From Thermoplasmata archaeon (lineage in GTDB: Archaea > Thermoplasmatota > Thermoplasmata > Thermoplasmatales > GCA-001856825), in assembly GCA_021797855.1 (NCBI GenBank), contig JAJZYX010000006.1, positions 1 through 55,930 on the forward strand: a DNA stretch of 55,930 bases. The letters run 5' to 3'. Below the pieces are notes generated by a model. The model worked only from the letters and a program-made list of their open reading frames with translations. It searched no databases and was not told the origin of the DNA. The position numbers and the translations under genes were made by a program. Of this stretch, positions 49,935 through 55,930 are shown in pieces (within the stretch, counting starts at the first letter, position 1; each line of letters begins with the position of its first letter).

Positions 49935-50967
49935 AATTCGCCACCAATTCTCCTAGCCTCTCTATCTCCAGCATCGGAATGATTGCTGGTATGTGATATT
50001 TCATTTCATAGTCTTGTGCTGCCTGAAGAGCCTCCTGAGAAGTGAGGTTTTGCGTGTTTATTGTTATTGCTATTACCTTCTTCCCTGACAGGAGTTCTAA
50101 TATTTTAATCACTCTTCCAACATCCGGCATGGGGTACTTCTCGAACCCATCCAGGAACTTTCGGCCTGGAGCGTCCTGAAGGATGATAGCGTCCGGCCTA
50201 CCCGCGGCTATTATCTCGAAACTGCCAGGATAGGCTGGGTGAACCACGGAACCCTGCCCTTCCAGCAGTATGAAATCGGGTGAGCTCTTCCTCCACGCCT
50301 CCACCACCTCGTTTTCTATGGCACCCGCAACGAAATCGTTTATCGTTGCATCTATCACAGCTGTGTGCTCAATTCCTTGCATCCAGGATGTCTGGCCGGT
50401 CCCAACCATCTCCGCAGTGAATTTTCTTCTCTGCAGTTCCTTCATAAGCATTATCGTTGTAGTTCTCTTCCCGATTGCGCTGTCCGTGCCGAGCACGGCG
50501 ATCTTGAATGATTTTACCTTCTCTATCTCACCCGTGAATGGGATCTTCCTGTCCCTGAATATTTTCCTCACGTCAATGATTTCGACGTTATTCTCTTGGG
50601 CCAAACCGTAAAGTTCCGGGTCGTCAGATATGAAATCGTGGAGTCCATTTACGATATTAATCCCCTTTTTGATTGCCTCCTTGACAACATCACGATATTC
50701 TGGTGGGAGAACTCCACCATCAGTGGCAGCTCCGATGATCAGGTATTTTGGATCATACTGGAGGGAATCATCCAAGCTGGCGACTATTGGAATCCCCTTG
50801 TTCCTCCCCTCAAGGTATTCACCTGCATCGATCCCAACAAGCTGCGAGTCTATGACTGCAACGATCTTGTAACGTGTTGAGAATCTGACGAGACCATGGG
50901 CAGTCTTACCGTATGTCGAAGAGAACACCTTTTCTGCAAGAATAACGGCTCTATCCATTTCGCCCAT
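49903..50967 (-). CDS. DUF1611 protein, DgcN-type D-glutamate N-acetyltransferase
   Basis: 354 residues from the ATG at 50967, which has a perfect GGAGGTG ribosome site 6 nt upstream; the frame extends 20 codons further. The N-terminal Rossmann-like domain has VAVIDSQLVGIDAGEYL and IIGAATDGGVLP. The C-terminal P-loop domain has VLGTDSAIGKRTTTIML, VGTGQTSWMQGIEH and LLEGQGSVVHPAYPG. These are DUF1611 marks. The family includes DgcN, which acetylates D-glutamate before epimerisation by DgcA. Here the next gene is a MurL-like enzyme instead. Confidence 0.82.
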   Translation of the reverse strand: MGEMDRAVILAEKVFSSTYGKTAHGLVRFSTRYKIVAVIDSQLVGIDAGEYLEGRNKGIPIVASLDDSLQYDPKYLIIGAATDGGVLPPEYRDVVKEAIKKGINIVNGLHDFISDDPELYGLAQENNVEIIDVRKIFRDRKIPFTGEIEKVKSFKIAVLGTDSAIGKRTTTIMLMKELQRRKFTAEMVGTGQTSWMQGIEHTAVIDATINDFVAGAIENEVVEAWRKSSPDFILLEGQGSVVHPAYPGSFEIIAAGRPDAIILQDAPGRKFLDGFEKYPMPDVGRVIKILELLSGKKVIAITINTQNLTSQEALQAAQDYEMKYHIPAIIPMLEIERLGELVANFAGQRQIIID

Positions 50968-51324
50968 CAGGAACCACCTCCGCCGCAGGAATACTTGAGG
51001 AAATGATTCCTTCCTGTCGTTCTCCAACCTGCCAGTCTGTTTGCGCTAAATGTGGTCGGTCCTACTAAATCCCTCAAAAATGATCTGAGACCGAACACGT
51101 ACTCTAAACAAGTGACACGTAAAACGGACGTGCCGCCTGGGTCCGAATCTTCGTTTTCTCCTTCGGTCAAATTTAACTAATCCTCCTCAGAGGTCAAGTG
51201 ATGGAAGAAAAACGTGTTATATAAGAATTGTGTACTTGCAATGGAAAGTATGGTGCGTAATTCCCCTAACCTCCCTCACCACCGTTCAAGAAAAAAATAA
51301 GTGTGTAAAGCAGATAGAGCTTTC
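50968..51324. other. Intergenic region between divergent operons
   Basis: About 350 nt. It holds the promoter of the DgcN gene near 51000-51050 and a TTATATA box at about 51217-51224 that serves the small leader frame at 51241 and the wHTH gene after it. No RNA gene or repeat is seen. Confidence 0.45.
51241..51300 (+). CDS. Possible 19-aa leader peptide
   Basis: An ATG about 20 nt after the TTATATA box opens a 19-residue frame ending in PHHRSRKK. Its TAA at 51298-51300 directly abuts the GTG at 51301 that can start the next gene. This stop-start junction suggests translational coupling, perhaps a regulatory leader. The evidence is position only. Confidence 0.35.
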   Translation: MESMVRNSPNLPHHRSRKK

Positions 51325-51747
51325 ATGTTTGAAATCCATGTCAAACTGAAAAATCCTTCTGTGAGCAATGACATAGACAGGCTGCTTTCAGAGTTTCTCT
51401 TCGACATAGGTTATCTCGAGGAGAGAGGGGAATTCAGCCTGGAGAGCGTTAGGACAAGCGTTCCATTCAGGCTCTTTAAGGAAGTTTTCTTGTTGAGGTC
51501 TGAAAAAACATGGCCGGTTAACGAGATCTTGACCTACCTGAATACCACCAAGCCAACCCTGTACAGGCATCTGAACAGACTAAAGGGTCTGGAAATCATT
51601 CAGGAAGTCCAACTCGGAAAGGAAAAGGGGTACGTCATGAGGTATAATTCACTGTCCCTGGCCTGGAACTTCGTAGAATCGAACGTGAAGATGGCCATGG
51701 ACAACTACAGGAAAAGGGTAGAGAGTATACAATCCATGGTGGGGTGA
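51301..51747 (+). CDS. Winged-helix regulator
   Basis: 148 residues from GTG 51301, favoured by the stop directly before it; an ATG at 51325 (MFEIHVKLKNP) is the alternative. The HTH in the middle reads KTWPVNEILTYLNTTKPTLYRHLNRLKGLEIIQEV, followed by a wing EKGYVMRYN and a C-terminal helix. A long N-terminal helix may dimerise. It lies 7 nt before the next small gene. Targets unknown. Confidence 0.72.
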   Translation: MCKADRAFMFEIHVKLKNPSVSNDIDRLLSEFLFDIGYLEERGEFSLESVRTSVPFRLFKEVFLLRSEKTWPVNEILTYLNTTKPTLYRHLNRLKGLEIIQEVQLGKEKGYVMRYNSLSLAWNFVESNVKMAMDNYRKRVESIQSMVG

Positions 51748-51754
51748 ACTAATT

Positions 51755-52012
51755 ATGATGACACACCTGACAAAGGGATCAAAGTACAGGATCGTTTCTG
51801 CAAGCTCAACCGAAGAGAATGTGATTTCTGAAGGAACACTTCAGGGCTTTCTTACCATGGGCGAGGAACCTGCAATACTACTGAACCTAGGAACAGAGAA
51901 GAGTGAAAAGCTGAGGGTCATCCCTGTCAATACAATCCTGTACATAGATGTTATAGAACAGAGGGAGGAGAAGGAAGAGCAGGTGAAGGGAGACCTAAAT
52001 TACATCAGCTGA
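51755..52012 (+). CDS. Small beta-rich protein coupled to the wHTH gene, 85 aa
   Basis: 85 residues of short strands (YRIVSASSTEENVISEGTLQGF, PAILLNLG, RVIPVNTILYIDVIEQ), like an SH3/Sm-type barrel, with an acidic tail. It follows the winged-helix gene after 7 nt, so the two are co-transcribed. No family is named with confidence. Its 3' end overlaps thpR by 13 nt on the other strand. Confidence 0.65.
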   Translation: MMTHLTKGSKYRIVSASSTEENVISEGTLQGFLTMGEEPAILLNLGTEKSEKLRVIPVNTILYIDVIEQREEKEEQVKGDLNYIS

Positions 52013-52509
52013 TACCTCTCAATCTCGTTGTATATGGGACCTGTTGGTTTAAGGATTGATTCATAAAGGGAAAAGTACCTTACTTCATGCTCCAGGAAGA
52101 TGACATCCCGATATCTGGCAATCACTTCAGTGAAATCCCTTCCTCCTTTCGATCTGAGAATCGTGATGTGCGGAGTAAATGGATGATCGAGTGGCACCTC
52201 CTTCGTCTTCTCGTCGACCTCCCTAGCCAGCTCGTTCAGGTTCTTTTCTGGTCCGGCTCTTGCGAATAGTACTCTTGCTCTTCTTTGGTTAGGGAATGCT
52301 CCCAGTCCCATCAGAGTAACTGTGAAACTGCTCTGCCTGATTTCCCCAAGTGATCTCCTCAGGCTATCCACACCACTCAGCTCCCCTAGGAATTTCAGGG
52401 TGAGATGCAGGTTCTTAGATTCTACCTGCCTGCCCATTCCTGTACATTCCTCCTTCACTTTTGCCAGAAGGGGGCTGGAGGGTAGAGATATGGCTACGAA
52501 ACACCTCAT
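52000..52509 (-). CDS. thpR: RNA 2',3'-cyclic phosphodiesterase (2H family)
   Basis: 169 residues from the ATG at 52509 (MRCFVAISLP), which matches the family start; a longer frame begins at 52557. The two HxTx motifs of the 2H superfamily are HLTLKFLG and HITILRSK. It opens 2',3'-cyclic phosphate ends and was formerly called 2'-5' RNA ligase. It is divergent from gcvH with 56 nt between starts. Confidence 0.93.
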   Translation of the reverse strand: MRCFVAISLPSSPLLAKVKEECTGMGRQVESKNLHLTLKFLGELSGVDSLRRSLGEIRQSSFTVTLMGLGAFPNQRRARVLFARAGPEKNLNELAREVDEKTKEVPLDHPFTPHITILRSKGGRDFTEVIARYRDVIFLEHEVRYFSLYESILKPTGPIYNEIERYQLM

Positions 52510-52565
52510 GAGCTTTAAATTAGAGGATACGCAAAACTTTTTTCCCCCCCATTGCATCCTGAATT

Positions 52566-52940
52566 ATGATCGTTAAAGACGGTCTGTATTATACAAAGAC
52601 CCATGAATGGCTGAAGGTAGATGGTGACGTAGCATCAATAGGCATAACAGACTTCGCTCAGAACCAGATGTCTGACATAGTTTATGTCGATTTCCCGAAG
52701 GTTGGAGCCATAATAAAGGCAGGGGAAATACTGGGGACTGTTGAAAGCGTGAAATCCGCTGAAGACTTCTATTCTCCTGTCACGGGAAGAGTTGTGGAAG
52801 TTAACAAGACCCTTGAGAAGACACCTGAGGAAATCAACAAGAATCCATATGATGCCTGGATCGTCAAGCTCAAGATTTCAAACCCTGCTGAACTCAACAA
52901 TCTTATGAAGAAAGAGGCATACGAGAAGATAATAAAATAG
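52566..52940 (+). CDS. gcvH: Glycine cleavage system H protein
   Basis: 124 residues, single lipoyl domain. The lipoylated Lys lies in VESVKSAEDFYSP. Other conserved pieces are KTHEWLKVDGDVASIGITDFAQ, DIVYVDFPKVG and INKNPYDAWI. It carries the aminomethyl group between the P and T proteins, which are not in this window. It is followed after 7 nt by rlmE, an unusual partner that may only share the promoter. Confidence 0.95.
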   Translation: MIVKDGLYYTKTHEWLKVDGDVASIGITDFAQNQMSDIVYVDFPKVGAIIKAGEILGTVESVKSAEDFYSPVTGRVVEVNKTLEKTPEEINKNPYDAWIVKLKISNPAELNNLMKKEAYEKIIK

Positions 52941-52947
52941 AAAGTAG

Positions 52948-53541
52948 ATGTCGTGGATAGAGAGGCGGAGGAGAGAGGAATATTATAGAAAGGCAAAGGA
53001 CGAAGGGTTCAGGAGCAGGGCGGCGTACAAGATTAAGCAGATCGACGAGAAGTTTTCCCTGATAGAGAACGGATTTAGGATATTAGACCTTGGAGCATCA
53101 CCTGGTGGATGGAGCCAGTATTTGTCTCTTGTTAATCCCGAGGGACTGAATGTGGCGGTAGACGTACTTCCCATGAGGAGGGTAAAGAATGTTCACTTCC
53201 TCAGAGGCGACATATTCGAAGAAGACATATGGAACAGAGTTCTTGAGCCGTCCCCCAAAGGCTACGATCTAGTCCTCTCAGACATCCTCATGCACACAAG
53301 CGGGGACAGATCCAGGGACCAGGCGAACTCGTTCTTCATAGCAAAGAGGGTTCTCGAGATTTGCCAGCATGTTCTTGCAAAGAATGGTAAGGCATTAGTT
53401 AAGACGCTCCAGGGGGATTTAACGGAGGAACTGAGAGCCGAATTCAAGAAAAGGTTTGGCAGGGTTTTTCTGACTAAGCCCCCCTCGTCCCTTCCCCGTT
53501 CTCCAGAAGTGTATATCCTGGGAGAGCACTTTTCAGGTTGA
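52948..53541 (+). CDS. rlmE: FtsJ/RlmE-type rRNA 2'-O-methyltransferase
   Basis: 197 residues. Rossmann methyltransferase with motif I LDLGASPGGWSQYL and the K-D-K-E tetrad: Lys in RSRAAYKIKQI, Asp in LVLSDILMHTSG, Lys in ALVKTLQGD and Glu in PEVYILGE. It methylates a uridine in the 23S A-loop in bacteria; archaeal homologues likely act on rRNA too. The last 68 nt overlap the gene on the other strand. Confidence 0.93.
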   Translation: MSWIERRRREEYYRKAKDEGFRSRAAYKIKQIDEKFSLIENGFRILDLGASPGGWSQYLSLVNPEGLNVAVDVLPMRRVKNVHFLRGDIFEEDIWNRVLEPSPKGYDLVLSDILMHTSGDRSRDQANSFFIAKRVLEICQHVLAKNGKALVKTLQGDLTEELRAEFKKRFGRVFLTKPPSSLPRSPEVYILGEHFSG

Positions 53542-54130
53542 TTACGAGGTCCCTGTACCTCTCTGATTCAACGATCACGGCAGTACTTTGTCTTTTACCA
53601 GATAATATCTCCAGTGCCATGTGCTTTGCCCTTTCCTTCTCCACTTTCATGTACCCCCCCTTGTTTAGATAAGAATCCCACTGTGAGGCGAACCTTTCAG
53701 GGTCAGAGAGGTCCCACTTTTTCTTCAGGAGCCTCCTTCTCCTCAAGCTCAGCAATATCATATCCGTCAGCTGGACGTTCCCCACGAAAATGTCCTCGTA
53801 AATTCCAGAGGGAATATCGATTCCCTTTACCTCCAAGCCCTTCTTGTCAGCTATTCTTACCGCTGTTACATAAGCCTCCGGCGGTATGGAAGTATCTCCA
53901 AATTTCTTCATGTAGAATTCGTAGATTATTTCGACGTCGTCCATCTCGACCTCTACTGGGTTCCTTATGTACTGCCTTAGTCCTTCAACTTCTTCGTCCG
54001 TGATCGATAGCATTACAACATCGAAACTTTCAGCGGTCAGCAGTTCCTCGACCAGCCTTCCAGATTCCTTCAGGGCTTTGTTAACCCCAAGGAGGACTAC
54101 CCTGTCTTGTCCTGCGAACTCGGCCCTCAA
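53474..54130 (-). CDS. TraB/PrgY-like protein (divergent)
   Basis: 218 residues. The start, DRVVLLGVNKALKESGRLVEELLTAESFDVVMLSITDEE, follows the pattern of the TraB/PrgY family (LxGTaHvs..S..ev..li...pDvV.vEL), but the His and Glu of the usual active site are replaced. The end (ERAKHMALEILSG...TAVIVESERYRDL) fits the family's R-D..M...I...V..VVG motif. So it may be a non-catalytic member. Its start overlaps the regulator gene by ATGA. Confidence in the family is moderate. Confidence 0.6.
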   Translation of the reverse strand: MRAEFAGQDRVVLLGVNKALKESGRLVEELLTAESFDVVMLSITDEEVEGLRQYIRNPVEVEMDDVEIIYEFYMKKFGDTSIPPEAYVTAVRIADKKGLEVKGIDIPSGIYEDIFVGNVQLTDMILLSLRRRRLLKKKWDLSDPERFASQWDSYLNKGGYMKVEKERAKHMALEILSGKRQSTAVIVESERYRDLVINLKSALPGYTLLENGEGTRGA

Positions 54131-55071
54131 CTGTTCCTTCTCTCCTTGATGAATACCTTCAGCTCTTCCTTGTCCTCAAGCTGCTCTAACTCAGAGTATG
54201 AAATCACTGGTATGTTGTAAGTCTTCTTCTTTTCTAACTGCTTCTTCACTATTAGAAGACCATCCTTGTTGCTCATCTCTGATAGTTCCCTCAGGTACTC
54301 GACTTTCTTCTCTACCCTCGCCGCTTCCTCTTCAATTCCTCCCAGGTAAGAGGATTCAGAGTCTTCCATAAGAAAATTCACGATCGATCTTCTAATCGGG
54401 TATATTACAAACCCTTTCCTGGATATCTCCTGATTGACCAACCGCTCGAATTCCCTCATTTTCTTGTAACCAGCCGTCAGATCATCCTTGCGAACATCCC
54501 AGAGGAATGAGACGTACTGCATTATCTCCTCCCCGATGAACTCCTCCATCTTTAGGGCAATGTCTATCGAGGCTGACATCCCCGACTGGTACATCAGTAC
54601 GGTTCTTCTCGTTGTGCCTATAGCACTTGCAATGTCCCCAAGAGAAAGGGAACGCTCTTCCCTTATCCTCCTGAGTTTTTCCCCATCAATCTCTACATAG
54701 AACCCGCCCGGGCCAGCCCTGACGGTAGGCTCTTCCCCATCCTTGAGGTACGATATCATTGTCTGGGGGGATATTATCGGGAGGGAATATCTGCTGTAGA
54801 CAACCCCGTCCTCTATCCTTTCTTCCCTGTTGCTTACGCTGATTATCAATGGGTGGGCTTCGAGGAATTTCGAAACCGCAATAAGGGCCTTGGACGCTTC
54901 TTCGGTCAGCAGACCAACGTTGTTCATGACCTTGACTATGATCATGTGCTTTTCGTTTCTCAGGATGAGGTCGAATGTATAGGAATGACTGTCGTCTGCG
55001 CATATTGTGGTATAGCCTCCCCTGGCCGCATAACGAATTATGGATCCAATTATCTCCTGTCTTCGATCCAT
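54127..55071 (-). CDS. Archaeal HTH regulator (COG1395-like)
   Basis: 314 residues. An N-terminal domain about 120 residues long (IIRYAARGGYTTICADDSHSYTFDLILRN, MIIVKVMNNVGLLTEEA) resembles a nuclease-like fold. A Cro/XRE HTH follows at about 130-180 (LRRIREERSLSLGDIASAIG, TTRRTVLMYQSG), and a long C-terminal part ends in PVISYSELEQLEDKEELKVF. This three-part protein is the widely conserved archaeal HTH family of unknown target. It overlaps the TraB-like gene by ATGA. Confidence 0.82.
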   Translation of the reverse strand: MDRRQEIIGSIIRYAARGGYTTICADDSHSYTFDLILRNEKHMIIVKVMNNVGLLTEEASKALIAVSKFLEAHPLIISVSNREERIEDGVVYSRYSLPIISPQTMISYLKDGEEPTVRAGPGGFYVEIDGEKLRRIREERSLSLGDIASAIGTTRRTVLMYQSGMSASIDIALKMEEFIGEEIMQYVSFLWDVRKDDLTAGYKKMREFERLVNQEISRKGFVIYPIRRSIVNFLMEDSESSYLGGIEEEAARVEKKVEYLRELSEMSNKDGLLIVKKQLEKKKTYNIPVISYSELEQLEDKEELKVFIKERRNS

Positions 55072-55117
55072 ATCCTGCTTTCAAAGAATAAGATAATACA
55101 AATATTTAAGTACTTGC

Positions 55118-55630
55118 TCATCGGAGTTTGTCGATATCAACGAGACTGATTAGCTCTACCCCTTGGTATTCTAGCGCCTCTCTGGCGCCTTCTTTTCTGT
55201 CCACTACGACAACGACCCTGTCCGTCCTGACGTGCATCTCATTAAGCCTAGTGATTGCTCTGATGATCGTTCCTCCAGTTGTTGTTACGTCCTCTACAAA
55301 ACTTATTGTCTCTCCCATCTCTATCTTCCCTTCGTAGAGCTTCTCCAGGCCATGCTCCTTTTTCTCCTTCCTTATTATTATCAATTCCTTCCCTGTTTCA
55401 AGAGCCACGCCCACACCAAATGGGACAGCCCCTAGTTCCACGCATGCGATACGTTCTCCCGTCATGTAGGGCGCAGCCTTCTTCGAAACTTCCCTCAGGA
55501 AAATTGGATTGAGGAGAGCACTCTTCACATCAACGTAGTAATCAGATTCCTTCCCGGATGCGAGCTTAAATTTTCCAAATTTAATGTTTCCGTTATTTAA
55601 AAGATATTCCTCTATACTCAGCGAGGTCAT
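55118..55630 (-). CDS. pyrE: Orotate phosphoribosyltransferase
   Basis: 170 residues from the ATG at 55630 (MTSLSIEEYLLNNG), which has GAGGATT before it; the frame is open much further upstream but unlike the family. Conserved pieces are GKFKLASGKESDYYVDVK at the start, VELGAVPFGVGVA, IIRKEKKEHG (catalytic Lys) and the PRPP loop FVEDVTTTGGT. It makes OMP in pyrimidine synthesis. GfcR at 5089 is a separate relative. Confidence 0.93.
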   Translation of the reverse strand: MTSLSIEEYLLNNGNIKFGKFKLASGKESDYYVDVKSALLNPIFLREVSKKAAPYMTGERIACVELGAVPFGVGVALETGKELIIIRKEKKEHGLEKLYEGKIEMGETISFVEDVTTTGGTIIRAITRLNEMHVRTDRVVVVVDRKEGAREALEYQGVELISLVDIDKLR

Positions 55631-55794
55631 TTTTGAATCCTCAGAAACGTGAATGTTGAATGGGCATGTATATTTTGCTGTTAAGACAGTACCTCCGAAA
55701 GAAGTTCTCTCTGTTAGGAATGTTTCTGAGAATAAGCTATATTGGCTATGCCGAAACATTTATTCATGAATATAATATATCATGAAGATATCTC

Positions 55795-55930
55795 ATGAAA
55801 AAAGTACCGATGAATGCTGCGACAAGACTGGAGATAGAGGGTATACAGGGTTTCTTCATCAAGACAGTCACCAAGTTCGGCACATCTGCAAAGGTTGATT
55901 GCCCGAAGCAGTTCATAGGAAGGACTGTCT
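55795..55930 (+). CDS. DUF2080-like transposon-associated protein (partial)
   Basis: The first 45 residues are inside the window. The part FFIKTVTKFGTSAKVDCPKQ, then FIGRTV, matches the short archaeal family I know as DUF2080, transposon-encoded proteins with the pattern V-x-K-x-G-x-S-A-K-V-x-x-P-K-x-x-(I/L)-G-(K/R). A TATA-like TATAATATAT lies about 25 nt upstream. It probably marks an insertion-sequence region continuing beyond the window. Confidence 0.7.
   Translation, partial: MKKVPMNAATRLEIEGIQGFFIKTVTKFGTSAKVDCPKQFIGRTV

Noticed and set aside
1-55930. Search for CRISPR arrays, rRNA genes and replication origins
   Set aside because: No regularly spaced repeats, no rRNA sequence and no Cdc6/ORB-like cluster were seen.

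Overview
The window looks like chromosomal DNA of an archaeon of the Thermoplasmata, most likely an acidophilic, facultatively aerobic Thermoplasmatales relative. The evidence is gene content: aMBF1, the archaeal COG1395 regulator, Tsr3, archaeal ThrRS with its own editing domain, class II HMG-CoA reductase, GfcR-type PRTase, futalosine-type MqnD and archaeal CDF and ArsA fusions. tRNA genes encode no CCA, and many genes have a TATA box about 20-30 nt before the start codon, as expected for leaderless mRNAs. The species is not identified.

Layout. 1-2785 is the right end of an integrated element: a chain of small genes linked by ATGA overlaps, ending in a tyrosine recombinase that reads into the 3' end of tRNA-Pro(TGG). 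3-12.7 kb is core genome: aMBF1, lysS, gfcR, a PEBP protein, nnr, a CBS protein with an HPF-like tail, tldD/tldE and superoxide dismutase. 12.7-24 kb carries two acyl-CoA dehydrogenases, an MqnD-like enzyme, PGI/PMI, a PNPOx-UbiA fusion, redox enzymes, an Lrp regulator, a secreted repeat protein operon and two decayed transposase fossils. 24-33 kb carries a cupredoxin, an ArsA-Hsp20 fusion, a bd-type oxidase made of two CydA-like subunits, and transport and regulatory genes. 33.8-37.9 kb is an overlapping tyrosine/homogentisate operon (hpd, FAH family, hmgA, maleylacetate-reductase-like). 38-44.6 kb has thrS, mscL, yceI, ubiD and an APC permease. 45-46.8 kb has small genes around tRNA-Ser. 46.7-55.9 kb has mvaA, tsr3, a DgcN/MurL-like pair, regulators, thpR, gcvH, rlmE, a TraB-like gene, pyrE and the start of a DUF2080 transposon-associated gene.

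How the genes fit together. MqnD-like, UbiA-fusion and UbiD genes point to menaquinone synthesis by the futalosine route, which would supply quinol to the bd-type oxidase. Tyrosine and leucine catabolism genes feed acetoacetate, C4 acids and acyl-CoAs into respiration. Superoxide dismutase, the flavin reductase and the aldo-keto reductase fit an aerobic life.

The most notable novel candidates are: a D-glutamate N-acetyltransferase (DgcN) gene overlapping a MurL-like PP-loop epimerase gene in an organism without peptidoglycan; a homogentisate operon that appears to replace the isomerase step with a maleylacetate-reductase homologue; a CydA-CydA' oxidase; the PNPOx-UbiA and CBS-HPF fusions; and an element-borne zinc-finger relative of a chromosomal DUF6015-like gene. 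All functional calls come from reading motifs; no database search was run.
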